A DNA stretch of 64,000 nt, taken from assembly GCF_947492555.1 (NCBI RefSeq), contig NZ_CANLNE010000004.1, forward strand, positions 1 to 64,000. The letters are read 5' to 3'. A program made the translations under genes and the position numbers. The first letter of the stretch is position 1; each line of letters opens with the position of its first letter. Below are positions 16,906 through 26,356 of the stretch, piece after piece. Source of the stretch: an uncultured Roseobacter sp. Lineage in GTDB: Bacteria; Pseudomonadota; Alphaproteobacteria; Rhodobacterales; Rhodobacteraceae. The notes under the pieces were generated by a model. That model ran no database searches and was not told the DNA's origin. It saw nothing but the letters and a program-made list of their open reading frames with translations.

Positions 16906-16959
16906 AATCCCAAATACCTCAATTCTTCCCTCACCAGACTTCACTGAAAGGACCAAACT

Positions 16960-17808
16960 ATGAGACAGACATGGTTTATCACTGGCGCCTCGTCCGGATT
17001 CGGCGCCGCATTTGCAGAATACGCAATTGGTCGCGGTTACAATGTCGTGGTCACCGCCCGCCGCCTTGATCGACTGAAAAAGATCGCCCGGCAGGCGCCT
17101 GACCGGGTATTGGCGCACCAAATGGATGTCACGGAACCCCGTCAGATATTGAAGGCTGTCGAGGCCGCCGAAGATCGGTTTGGTGGGATCGACGTGCTGA
17201 TCAACAACGCAGGTTACGGCATCGTTGGTGCCGTGGAAGAAACACCGGACGCAGAGCTTCGGGCGATGATGGAAACGAATTTCTTCGGGGCCGTGTCCGT
17301 GACAAGGGCAGCACTGCCCATGATGCGGAAAAGGCGCAAGGGGGCAATTGTGATGATGTCTTCGCTGGGCGGGCAGCTGTCGTTCAGCGGGTTTGGAACC
17401 TATTCTGCCAGCAAGTTTGCGATGGAGGGTCTGACAGAGGCGCTTGCGCAGGAATTGGCTCCATTTGGGGTGAAAACCATGATGGTTGAGCCCGGTGCCT
17501 TTCGAACTGAATTTGCGGATACTGCATTAAGGCACATGCCGAAGATCAGCGATTATAAGGAGATCGTTGGCGACACGCGTGCCTTTGCCAGAGAGATGCA
17601 TGGCACGCAAGTCGGCGATCCCATGAAAGCCGCAAAAGCAATCGAGGATGCGTTGCAGAGTGATATGGTTCCCTTGCGACTTGCGCTGGGTGATGACGCC
17701 GTGGACGCCATCAGAGAGCACGGCGAAGGCCTATTGGCAGAGCTGTCCAGATGGGAAGGGACATCTCGTGCCGTGAACCACGAAGCTGCCAGCCAAGATG
17801 CGGCGTGA
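16960..17808 (+). CDS. Short-chain dehydrogenase/reductase
   Basis: A 282-residue classical SDR. The nucleotide-binding motif is TGASSGFGAAFAEYA, followed by the NNAGYG stretch and the active-site YSASK, with the serine in VMMSSLGGQ. The arginine in the TARRLDRL segment suggests NADP preference (inference). It is preceded by GAAAGGACC and lies at the end of the exported hydrolase/NTF2 group, whose product it may reduce or oxidise. The substrate is unknown. Confidence 0.9.
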   Translation: MRQTWFITGASSGFGAAFAEYAIGRGYNVVVTARRLDRLKKIARQAPDRVLAHQMDVTEPRQILKAVEAAEDRFGGIDVLINNAGYGIVGAVEETPDAELRAMMETNFFGAVSVTRAALPMMRKRRKGAIVMMSSLGGQLSFSGFGTYSASKFAMEGLTEALAQELAPFGVKTMMVEPGAFRTEFADTALRHMPKISDYKEIVGDTRAFAREMHGTQVGDPMKAAKAIEDALQSDMVPLRLALGDDAVDAIREHGEGLLAELSRWEGTSRAVNHEAASQDAA

Positions 17809-17962
17809 TCTTTGGGCGATGTATTGCTGCACCATCCAAAAGAGGTTGCTGCCGATAGTGATCTGAGCCCATTTCCCGAGCTGATCCACCATCCTCTCAA
17901 GATGCAAACCTCTTGACTTGACGTTGCGTCACCTTCAGCATCTGTTCAACCAGGGGTGGGGC

Positions 17963-20923
17963 ATGATTAGTAATACGCGGTATCCGATCCGAACCAATGT
18001 TGGTCGACCTATCGAGCTTTCCGGTTTTGGGCGCGACGAGAATTCAGAAGCGGCACGGGTGATCAGGCTCAGCGTCGCGACGGATGCGTTCGAGTTTTCA
18101 TTCAGGTCGAATATTCTTGATCTGGGAACCCCCGGAAAACATCGGTTTGACGACTACCTGCCCAAGCTCAATGCGAACGGGAATGTGATCGCTCCGGCGA
18201 CGGGCCTCACTGTTTTTGAAAGACCGGAGTTTGCCGGAGGCGACAAACAGGACGCGGTGCAGCTCTCCGCCCTCTCCAAACCTTTGCTGCTGTCCAAAAC
18301 CAACTACGAGGCGGCCTTCACGCATGGGCGCAGAGCCTCGGTGGAACTCCTGATCCGCTTTGCCCGGCCCGCTCTTCTGGGCGGGGCGTGTGTTTTCGGC
18401 AATCCCTACATTCCCTACACGTTCAACAGATTTGGCCAGAGCAGCGCCAACTTCGGGCTCCCGCGCGAAATTCAGATCACGAACGCAGGCTCCGTCGATG
18501 CCGAGCTGCAACCCCTCAGGGGCCAGAATTTTTTCGATGCCGACAACACACTGGTGCATCAGGAAAGCAATTATCACTCTGGCGCCAACTATATACCGAT
18601 TGAGCCGACCTATACCTCGGCGGTAACTCTGAAACTGTCGAACTTTCCCTTCTTCCCGTTCGAATACGAACAGAAGAAGCTACCTGACCTCACGGATGAC
18701 ATGCGCGAGCGGCTGGAATTCACACTTGGCTATGACATCCCGCAGCTTGTTTTCTACACGCATGAAGAGGCGATGCGGTACCGTCCCTTGACCGGTTTCG
18801 GGGTGCTGTCAGAACAATATCCCGACCGGGACAGCGATGGGGGCACCTCCGTTCACGGAAAGTCGGCGATCTTGCATCCGGATGGGCAGTATGGGGTCTA
18901 TTCCGCCACGTCGCTGACGTCCCCGGCGCGGGCTTATCGGTCAAATCCCGCCCGCGCAGGCAAAGGATACAAGGAGATTTTTGTCTCTGAACCGCTTGGC
19001 AACGGCGATGCTGTGAATCTGCTCTTTGAACAGGCGGATGATGAACCGCGCTGTGTGGCCGGGCTGAAGATGCGGCTGCCCTTCATCCCGGACGAAAAAC
19101 GGGCAGAAGATATCGACGCGTTGATTGACCGGTTGCAGGACATCGACCGCCATTCCGATAGCGTGGACTTCAGCGACATCCTGTTCACCTTTCTCAACAG
19201 CTTGAAAACGGCCAGCCGCGAGGCGCTGGAAGAAGTCCTTGAAGACTACATCCTGCAGTTGCCCAACTCGGTGAACTTTTGCGAAAGCATCCAGATCGAG
19301 GTGTTTGAGGTTGATCCGCCCGACGGTCTTGCGGCGACCCGCATCGCCTCCTCGCCAGAGTATCTTCGCCGCATCGCGCGGACACATGTCTCTACGTTCA
19401 TGGATATTTTCAGATTGGCGCAGGACGGTCTGCGCTTCGATCAGCCCACCTCTGCGCAATACCTGTCGATCCGGCTGTCCAATGCTGACAGTGAAACTTG
19501 CCGGATCGTCGTCTCCCAACTCGACTTCTTTCAGTCGTCCGATGTCTGGATCACGCCCCGCCCGTCGAAGTCTCAGACTGTGCAGGCGCTGCATTTCCGC
19601 CTGATCGGGAAAGACCTGCTGGATGACTATGCGGTGCTGGGATCGCGCGGTTTCACGCTCGGGATTGAACGGGTCAGGGAAACCGGGCAACGCCAGAAGG
19701 TGGCGCAGTTTAAGAGCCTTCTGGACCTTCTGAACACCACCAAGGCGCAGGTGTTCCAGAACTCCAGGCGGCGGTCTGTCGAGTTTGAAAAGTCGGTGGT
19801 CTACACGACAAAGGAGACTGCGGGGCAGGATCCCTATGGCGCAAATGACTACACCGATGCCTTTCCGGAAGAAGAGCGACCAAACTACGCGCTGCACATC
19901 ACGCAATCCTCGTCGCAGGGATATATTCAGACCGAAATGGGCCCAAGTGTCAGCTACACCGACCGCAGTGGCGAGACACACGCGGGCTTTGAATCGCGCG
20001 GGTCGCAGGAGGTGCGCTCGCACACGGAACATCTCTATCCGACCGTCTCAAACGACTGGGAAGACGCGGCGTCCTATGTGAACAATGCGCGACGTTATGT
20101 GACGGGCGACCCGTCGCAAGAGATTGTCACGTTCGAAAACGCCAACCCGCTGACAGTAGATTTTCAGCAAAACTGGGGAGATCTGGCCCCCGGCGAGATC
20201 GAAGGCCTGCATACGCTGACCTTCTCCCCCTTTTCGCCGATCCTGTCGACCGCTTCTGCGGTTCAGAACAACGGCGAATTCCTGCGGCAACTCTTTGAAC
20301 TGGTCACGCAGGTACCGCCACCGGCCGATCTGGGCCCACAGATCATGGCTTTGCTGACCACCGGGCCTGCGAGCAGCAGCGGTCCACCCGTGAATATGAT
20401 CCCGGGGCTTTGGAAGAACTACCTCAACGGCTTCAACATCTCCCCCGGTGTGAACGGAGGCATAAATGTGGGTATCGGGTTTGGCGCCAGCCTGGGCACC
20501 AGCTCGGCGCATTTCTGGCCCGGCATTCTCGGCAATCATTCCTTTGGCTCGCAGGGCAGCATCCAGAAAGCCGCGTCCAGATCCACCCACGCCTTCAGCA
20601 AGCAAAAGAAGACCGACGGGCAGGATGCGGTGAGCTACGCGGAGACGTCGGGCGGCGAAAGCAAACGGGTCATCGAGCGTAAGGCGGTGCCGAGCACTGA
20701 TCTTAATCGCATCAAGGGCAATGAAGTCGTCTGGCAGGGTGAGCCGCGCGATATCATCGTGGGCACCATCCCGCTGGGCATGGAGATGCCCGCGCTGGCC
20801 AACCAGATGCGGCGCGGGGTGCGGGACGCTTTGGCGATTCGTTTCGGGTCCGATCTGGGTGAGGATGTGGATATCGACATTTGGTATGACGTATCGGAGG
20901 CGCCGGTCTGGGATGATAACTGA
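17963..20923 (+). CDS. Large protein of unknown function, first gene of a three-gene unknown module
   Basis: A 986-residue protein that I cannot assign to a family. There is no signal peptide and no obvious membrane helix. The first 200 residues look beta-rich (RPIELSGFGRDE, VIRLSVATDAFEFSFRSNI). A charged helical stretch lies at about residues 365-420. A glycine-rich segment with PGVNGGINVGIGFGASLG is near residue 825, and the end is acidic (VDIDIWYDVSE). The start is ATG 17963, preceded by AGGGGTGGGG; a TTG 45 bases upstream is possible but has no good ribosome-binding site. Its last 11 bases overlap the next gene. Base composition resembles the neighbours, so recent transfer is not obvious. 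A structural, particle-like or secreted multi-domain role is only a guess. Confidence 0.75.
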   Translation: MISNTRYPIRTNVGRPIELSGFGRDENSEAARVIRLSVATDAFEFSFRSNILDLGTPGKHRFDDYLPKLNANGNVIAPATGLTVFERPEFAGGDKQDAVQLSALSKPLLLSKTNYEAAFTHGRRASVELLIRFARPALLGGACVFGNPYIPYTFNRFGQSSANFGLPREIQITNAGSVDAELQPLRGQNFFDADNTLVHQESNYHSGANYIPIEPTYTSAVTLKLSNFPFFPFEYEQKKLPDLTDDMRERLEFTLGYDIPQLVFYTHEEAMRYRPLTGFGVLSEQYPDRDSDGGTSVHGKSAILHPDGQYGVYSATSLTSPARAYRSNPARAGKGYKEIFVSEPLGNGDAVNLLFEQADDEPRCVAGLKMRLPFIPDEKRAEDIDALIDRLQDIDRHSDSVDFSDILFTFLNSLKTASREALEEVLEDYILQLPNSVNFCESIQIEVFEVDPPDGLAATRIASSPEYLRRIARTHVSTFMDIFRLAQDGLRFDQPTSAQYLSIRLSNADSETCRIVVSQLDFFQSSDVWITPRPSKSQTVQALHFRLIGKDLLDDYAVLGSRGFTLGIERVRETGQRQKVAQFKSLLDLLNTTKAQVFQNSRRRSVEFEKSVVYTTKETAGQDPYGANDYTDAFPEEERPNYALHITQSSSQGYIQTEMGPSVSYTDRSGETHAGFESRGSQEVRSHTEHLYPTVSNDWEDAASYVNNARRYVTGDPSQEIVTFENANPLTVDFQQNWGDLAPGEIEGLHTLTFSPFSPILSTASAVQNNGEFLRQLFELVTQVPPPADLGPQIMALLTTGPASSSGPPVNMIPGLWKNYLNGFNISPGVNGGINVGIGFGASLGTSSAHFWPGILGNHSFGSQGSIQKAASRSTHAFSKQKKTDGQDAVSYAETSGGESKRVIERKAVPSTDLNRIKGNEVVWQGEPRDIIVGTIPLGMEMPALANQMRRGVRDALAIRFGSDLGEDVDIDIWYDVSEAPVWDDN

Positions 20924-21905
20924 TACGATCGATCTGAGTGGTCTGGCGACCTATTTCACCGACCCAAGCAGTGGAAGCCTGAACCTTGCTTCTGGCACGA
21001 CCGGTGTCACAACCGCCCTGTCTTCGCCTCTCAAGAGTGGCCAGCAGTGGGAGGTTTCGGGGTTGGATTTCGTTTTCGACACTGATCAGGCTGCCCAGAT
21101 GCTGAAACGCCAGACCGATCCGATCCTGGAGATCGGCGTCATTCGCGAGTTGCTACCCGGGCACTACCGGGACGCTTACAAAACCCGTGTGCATGCGATT
21201 TCCGGGCAGGAGGATTTCAGCGGTGGTGTGCTGGAAAACGCGTTTCTGTCGGATGTGCAGGGCGTGCTCACGCTCGTAGCGTCGGATCAGGACCGCTGCC
21301 GCTGGTTATCCAAATCCTTTGATCTGGTCACACCAAGCGATATTGACGCGGTCGCCTGGCACATGGCGGTGTCCAAACGAACCCACGACGGCGCGTTCAC
21401 CTACACCGCGCGGCTTCACGTGGTGGACGAAGGCGGTTCTGCCAATATCATTGATCTGGTCGTCAATGCCGATCCGGCACATAAGAGTTTCGCCGATGGC
21501 TTGGGCCTGTCCGGCATTGTGTCCTTTCAATTTGAGTTCATTGCGAAAGTCAGTGCCTCCACCTATTTCTCCGAACGCAGGCGCGGGCGGCTTGAGGGCG
21601 GTGTGGGTCTGCCGCTGTTGCACGGTGTCAGCGTATTGGAGGAGATCGACTCCGCACTCCGGTTTCATTCCCTGTCGGAAATGCTCAACATCGGGGCGTT
21701 TGACCCGCCGGTGGAGATTTCGGCATCCGGCGTGCAAACGATGCGTTTTTCCGCCAACCTGCAAGCCGTTTTGAACACCAGCAAGACGTTGGATGCCGGT
21801 GCGGGGCATTTCGAACGTATCGCGCTGGCGGTGAACGCGGCCGCTTTCACGCATTTCGAGGCGCGGATCATTGGCGAGGAAATGATCACCCGCCTGCAGG
21901 ACTGA
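20913..21905 (+). CDS. Unknown protein, second gene of the three-gene module
   Basis: A 330-residue protein, MITDTIDLSGLATYF at the start, without signal peptide or membrane helix and not recognised. It appears beta-strand rich throughout, with alternating hydrophobic residues (QWEVSGLDFVFD, GIVSFQFEFIAKV). The ATG lies inside the preceding gene, giving an 11-base overlap, so translation is coupled and the two proteins are probably made in fixed ratio. The next gene begins four bases after the stop. Context says the three act together; what they do cannot be stated. Confidence 0.75.
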   Translation: MITDTIDLSGLATYFTDPSSGSLNLASGTTGVTTALSSPLKSGQQWEVSGLDFVFDTDQAAQMLKRQTDPILEIGVIRELLPGHYRDAYKTRVHAISGQEDFSGGVLENAFLSDVQGVLTLVASDQDRCRWLSKSFDLVTPSDIDAVAWHMAVSKRTHDGAFTYTARLHVVDEGGSANIIDLVVNADPAHKSFADGLGLSGIVSFQFEFIAKVSASTYFSERRRGRLEGGVGLPLLHGVSVLEEIDSALRFHSLSEMLNIGAFDPPVEISASGVQTMRFSANLQAVLNTSKTLDAGAGHFERIALAVNAAAFTHFEARIIGEEMITRLQD

Positions 21906-21909
21906 CACC

Positions 21910-23445
21910 ATGGATAAAGTCCAGGAATTCAGTATCGAGCGGAACATCCACGCCAACGACAAGGACAAGAGCGAGCCTTACGGGATTTTTCATGGGGACA
22001 TTAAGCAGGACCGTCAGGGTAACTACTTTCTGGAATACTATGGTCACTCCGGACTGATCAGCGGCGAGCCGGGCAACCTGTTCTTCCAGGCGTCGCACAA
22101 TCTGAACACCACCGATTTCAATATCGCTGTTGGCCGGGCGATGGTTTTCGACCCGTTCACCGACCCAAACTCCGTCACGCCGCTGATGGATTTTCACTTG
22201 GGCGATCCGCTTGCCACGGCCCCGCCTGACCCGAAGGACGCCGCCCCCGCGCCAAGCCCCGCGGAGCGTGCCAACAAGCGGCGTGCGCGGTTGCGGGCAA
22301 ACGTCCTGCAGGTTCTGGACGAGATGTATCCCGATCAGGCTGGAGACAGGGATGCAGAGGCGCGTCTGGACCGGTTGAACTACTGGATGGAGGCCGAGTT
22401 TGAGGGCCGCCTTCGGGCATTGGACTCGCCGGAGGCGGCAGAATATCACCGGTTGATGATGGTAAAGCGGTGGGATGCCGACGGTGTTGTTCGGACGGGG
22501 TATCAGGCGAATGTTCACCACCGTATCCAACTGCTCAGACTGCAGTTGGATACTGCCAAGATCATGTCTTCCAGCCTCCTTGGCGGCTTTGCCGCGACTG
22601 CTACGGGATGGGTCACGGACGATCAGGTGGCAATCAATGCCGTGGGCCATCAATTCCAGAGCATTGGAGGGATGGCGGGCGGCAAAAACACGGCCGCGCA
22701 GAAATTCACGCGCAATGTCAAACCGCAAGTGGGCGCGCCTGCGTCACAGATGATGATCAACGGCTTGCCAGTGACGACAGTGAAACCGTCCACGCGGGCG
22801 CAGAAGACCAAAGCACAGGTCGAGGTGACCAGGATCACGGCGCGGACCCGATGGAAACGCATCAAAAAATACCTTGGAAAGAAGTTCCGGCTTGGCAAGC
22901 CGCCCGCTCCGGGCCTGCGAGACATCAAGCTGCCGCGCGACGGGTCGGTCGCGTCCGACGTGTTCATTCTCAAGGACGCTGTGGAGGTCATTAACGGGAA
23001 AAGAGTCACCCGCGCCTTTGTGATCGTCAAGATGCGCGACGAGAAGGGTGATACCGTGATGCAGGCGTTCTATCAGTCCACCGGAAAAAACTCCAAAAAA
23101 CCCGGCCAATGGTTGCCTTTTGATGGTCAATTCCATTTTCCAGGCATGGGTCATAAATGGATCTATAAAAAACGATTTGAGCATGCCGACAAAGATCTTG
23201 ATCGGTATGGAACCCAGGCGATCAAGGACGTTGGAACGGCTCTGGACAAAATCAATATCGATACCAGCCCCAAAGCCAACAAATCCCTGAGCCAGCACGC
23301 GGTAAACGCGCTTTTGGACATGTACGGCGCCATTAACATTCCACGAAAGCACAGGCTGTCGGATGATGGTGACTATAATCCCCCAATTGCGCCTGAGGGA
23401 CTGAATGAATTGATCAGCAAGGGCGTGGTCGAGAGCGCGGAGTGA
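21910..23445 (+). CDS. Unknown protein with a basic linker and a compact C-terminal domain, third gene of the module
   Basis: A 511-residue unrecognised protein. Residues about 1-100 form one domain (GIFHGDIKQDRQGNYFLEYY); residues 105-190 are charged and helical; a lysine/arginine-rich linker lies at 290-345 (TRWKRIKKYLGKKF). The C-terminal part, about 345-450, is a distinct alpha/beta block with AFVIVKMRDEKGDTVMQAFY and a GQWLPFDG-type turn. A layout of N-terminal carrier, basic linker and compact C-terminal domain is typical of delivered effectors, but this is inference; no catalytic motif is visible. The start four bases after the previous stop has almost no ribosome-binding site, fitting coupled translation. 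Confidence 0.75.
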   Translation: MDKVQEFSIERNIHANDKDKSEPYGIFHGDIKQDRQGNYFLEYYGHSGLISGEPGNLFFQASHNLNTTDFNIAVGRAMVFDPFTDPNSVTPLMDFHLGDPLATAPPDPKDAAPAPSPAERANKRRARLRANVLQVLDEMYPDQAGDRDAEARLDRLNYWMEAEFEGRLRALDSPEAAEYHRLMMVKRWDADGVVRTGYQANVHHRIQLLRLQLDTAKIMSSSLLGGFAATATGWVTDDQVAINAVGHQFQSIGGMAGGKNTAAQKFTRNVKPQVGAPASQMMINGLPVTTVKPSTRAQKTKAQVEVTRITARTRWKRIKKYLGKKFRLGKPPAPGLRDIKLPRDGSVASDVFILKDAVEVINGKRVTRAFVIVKMRDEKGDTVMQAFYQSTGKNSKKPGQWLPFDGQFHFPGMGHKWIYKKRFEHADKDLDRYGTQAIKDVGTALDKINIDTSPKANKSLSQHAVNALLDMYGAINIPRKHRLSDDGDYNPPIAPEGLNELISKGVVESAE

Positions 23446-24352
23446 GCAGGTTTCCCCAGGCACCGGATGTCCGAAACTGGCAAGTGGGGTTCTCGCTGAA
23501 AACCTGAGTTTTGTTAACCTCGTTCTGAAAACCTATGGTGATGCCAAGGGCTCAAGTGATTGCGTCGAGTGCGTGATATCAATTCGCGTTCTTGAAAATA
23601 AATTATTTAAAAACAATAAGATAGTTTGATATTGAGAGCAATTTCTTCGGCGACCCTCGTCACCGAAAGGGCGGTGATGCAGCCGCGCATAAGCTGCTTG
23701 CAGGCGTTCGGGTTCCTGTAGACCCGGTGCCTGTGTATCTCCAGTCTCACAGCAAAGTGACGGTGCGAGCCCCGTGTGGGATTGCACGCAATAGGTACGA
23801 AAAATTTGACCAAAGCGAGACTTAAGGGTCACGCGGAGGAGAAGTGTAAAATGATTGAACGGTCGCCAGTTTACGGCAAAAAATTTGACGTCACTTTAGG
23901 CACCAAAGGCCGGGCTATGGTCCGGGTTGGCGCTCTGGTCGCGAATTTCTTTTGTGCATCAAAACGTAGTTCGCAGGCCAGTGGGTCAGGTGCGATGGGC
24001 ATCGCGCGCAGGCGTGATGCCCACGCATCTTTGGTTCTCAGCAATGATTTCTGGAACCGCTTTCTCCCCGTATTTTCTAGCAAGGCACTCATTCGACGCC
24101 CCGGGGCCAGTATTTCTTCGCCGCGGGGGTGCGAGCTGCCGCAGATTACATCAGGAATTTCGAATTGGGTGGGGACCCGCCGGATTGCACCCATGGTGGT
24201 GCGGGTTCGGACGCATCGGTTCTCTTCCGCAAAGGTTTTTCATTCCGTCGGAACCCAAAGCCTTGCGACAAGCCTGAAACCACAAAGCTCGAAATGCATT
24301 TTGTGTCACGCAAAGTGACCTGCGCCCGACACAGAAAGAAGGAGTTAAGATA
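23446..24352 (+). other. Gene-poor spacer with no supported coding region
   Basis: About 900 bases lie between the unknown module and the RTX gene. Open frames exist on both strands in the middle part, but they overlap each other and none has a recognisable domain or a convincing ribosome-binding site. The segment 23580-23640 is clearly AT-rich. A 10-base direct repeat CTGAAAACCT occurs at 23496-23505 and 23525-23534. The last 20 bases hold the strong AGAAGGAG site of the RTX gene. It could be promoter plus decayed sequence from an old insertion; no insertion-sequence end is visible. Confidence 0.5.
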
Positions 24353-26131
24353 ATGGCTGAACAAGTAAACCCTGAAGCCATCAAAGGCACCGCCGAAGCA
24401 GATTACATTTATATCGTGGGATTGAACCAGAATTCTGTCGTCAATGGTATTTGGAGCCATGGTGTCTACGGGTATGGAGGGGATGACATCATCAGGTTCA
24501 ACCCGGTGGTCGACTGGAATTACATGAGCTATCCAAATTTCGACAGGTCAATCCATATCAATGGGGGCAGCGGCACGGACGAGGTCAGCCTGGAGGACTC
24601 CCATCATCCGATCACCGTGAATCTGGCGTCCGGAACGGGCACAGTGCACATCCCGCCGGTGTCGTGGTGGACGCCGAGCGGGTGGCAGAACGCTGATCTT
24701 GCCATTGAAATGACCTTTTACAGCATTGAGAATGTGACTGGCGGTCAAAGCAATGATCACATCATTGGCGATGGAAACGCGAATTTCATCTCCGGGAACA
24801 ATGGCGATGACAGCGTGCGGGGCGGCGATCACAACGACACGCTGAACGGAGGCAACGGCAAGGATACGCTGAAGGGTGATGATGGCAACGACTTGCTGAT
24901 TGGTGGCAATCAGGCCGACAACCTTCAAGGCGGCGAGGGTAATGACACCCTTGAGGGAGGCAGTCACAGCGATGTGCTGGACGGTGGCGATGGCAACGAT
25001 ACCCTTGAGGGGGGCAATCACAACGATATGCTGGGCGGTGGCGACGGCAGCGACAGGCTGGACGGTGGCCACGGCAATGACAGCATGTGGGGCGGCGACG
25101 ATCAGGACACGCTGGAAGGTGGTGCCGGTGACGACGCCCTTTATGGCGGCAATGGTCTGGACTTTGCGATTTTCGATACGAACGGCGACATGAATGTTGA
25201 TCTGGAAGGCGGCATCGCCTGGGGCGGAGGCCTTGGTACCGATCTTCTGCACAGCATTGAACGTGTCCAGACCGGTGGTGGTGACGATGAAGTCATCGGT
25301 ACCGACGATGCGAATGTCATGTGGATGGGCGCGGGGGACGATACCGTTTACGGTTTTGCTGGCAATGATAGCATTAAGGGCCATGCCGGTGACGATCTAC
25401 TTGTAGCAGGAAGTGGCGCTGACTCCGTTTATGGGGGCGATGGCGATGACCGTCTCTATGGGGAAGGTCACAATGACTTGCTATCCGGCGGTGACGGTAA
25501 CGACACCATGAACGGCGGAAAAGGGAATGATCTCCTGTATGGCGGTGACGGCAATGATCGTATGCTCGGCGACAGAGGTAACGATACGCTGGAAGGAGGT
25601 GACGGGCACGACGATATTGATGCCGGTTCCGGTGACGACATGATCGTTGCTGGTAATGGCAATGATACGATCCGTGGGGGCAGAGGAAATGATACGATAC
25701 ATACAGGCGATGGTTTGGATGTCATTCACTTCGAGAATTTCGTGGACGGTGCTATCGATACCATCTACGACCTGAATGTTTGGGGAGATGAGTTCGCTTT
25801 TGAAAGTGGGTATTTCCACAATTTCGAAGAACCGGTCGACAACATCGACTACCTTTTTGCGATCCAGATCGGTCAGGACTCATTACTGTTCGCAACGCGG
25901 AGCGAAGCAACCTTTCCGGACGGTGTCCAAGGCGAGGCAGTGCTCGTCCCCGACGTTCAGGCCATCGCGATCATCAAGAATGTAAATGCCATCCTGCTGA
26001 ATCAGCAGATTTCCAACGGCGATATTTTCCATGTCGAATTGGGTCATAAAGAACCGGATGAGTTACCGACGGAGCTCGATCCCAACTTGCTTAAGCTCCC
26101 AGATATCGTTGAAGAATGGTCAATGTTCTGA
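24353..26131 (+). CDS. RTX (hemolysin-type calcium-binding repeat) protein
   Basis: A 592-residue protein beginning MAEQVNPEAIKGTAEADYIY. Residues about 130-460 are built of glycine/aspartate nonapeptide repeats of the GGxGxDxLx kind (GGEGNDTLEGG, GGDGNDTLEGG, GGDGNDRMLGD and many variants), interrupted near residues 275-325 by a spacer. These repeats bind calcium and fold outside the cell after type I secretion, for which the C-terminal 130 residues probably hold the signal. No enzymatic domain is visible, so it may be a surface-layer, adhesive or matrix protein. No type I exporter lies in the window. The ribosome-binding site AGAAGGAG is very good. The stop codon touches the terminator. Confidence 0.9.
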   Translation: MAEQVNPEAIKGTAEADYIYIVGLNQNSVVNGIWSHGVYGYGGDDIIRFNPVVDWNYMSYPNFDRSIHINGGSGTDEVSLEDSHHPITVNLASGTGTVHIPPVSWWTPSGWQNADLAIEMTFYSIENVTGGQSNDHIIGDGNANFISGNNGDDSVRGGDHNDTLNGGNGKDTLKGDDGNDLLIGGNQADNLQGGEGNDTLEGGSHSDVLDGGDGNDTLEGGNHNDMLGGGDGSDRLDGGHGNDSMWGGDDQDTLEGGAGDDALYGGNGLDFAIFDTNGDMNVDLEGGIAWGGGLGTDLLHSIERVQTGGGDDEVIGTDDANVMWMGAGDDTVYGFAGNDSIKGHAGDDLLVAGSGADSVYGGDGDDRLYGEGHNDLLSGGDGNDTMNGGKGNDLLYGGDGNDRMLGDRGNDTLEGGDGHDDIDAGSGDDMIVAGNGNDTIRGGRGNDTIHTGDGLDVIHFENFVDGAIDTIYDLNVWGDEFAFESGYFHNFEEPVDNIDYLFAIQIGQDSLLFATRSEATFPDGVQGEAVLVPDVQAIAIIKNVNAILLNQQISNGDIFHVELGHKEPDELPTELDPNLLKLPDIVEEWSMF

Positions 26132-26166
26132 AGGATACGCCGCGAATGGTTTCGCGGCGTATCCTT
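26131..26166 (+). terminator. Strong hairpin at the end of the RTX gene
   Basis: A perfect 16-base-pair inverted repeat (AAGGATACGCCGCGAA, loop TGGT, and its exact complement) starts at the last base of the RTX stop codon. A run of T after the stem is absent (ACCGACC follows), so it may act as a 3' mRNA-stabilising hairpin as well as, or instead of, an intrinsic terminator. Confidence 0.75.
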
Positions 26167-26356
26167 ACCGACCGCCTGAGAGCATTACGATTGATCCCTC
26201 CGAGAACTAAATCTGACGGCGGTCAAGTTGGAGAGTGGTACATCATCGAAAGGGTTGTCTTGTACAGTCCATCACATCAACCAGGTCTTTCCAGTCCCTA
26301 TCGAAGTTGTTACGTTCAACCCTTGAAACAAAGGGGCTACGAGCGGTTGGGGCTGA

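Noticed and set aside
23776-24318. Open frames on both strands in the spacer before the RTX gene
   Set aside because: They overlap each other in opposite directions, lack ribosome-binding sites and show no recognisable domain.
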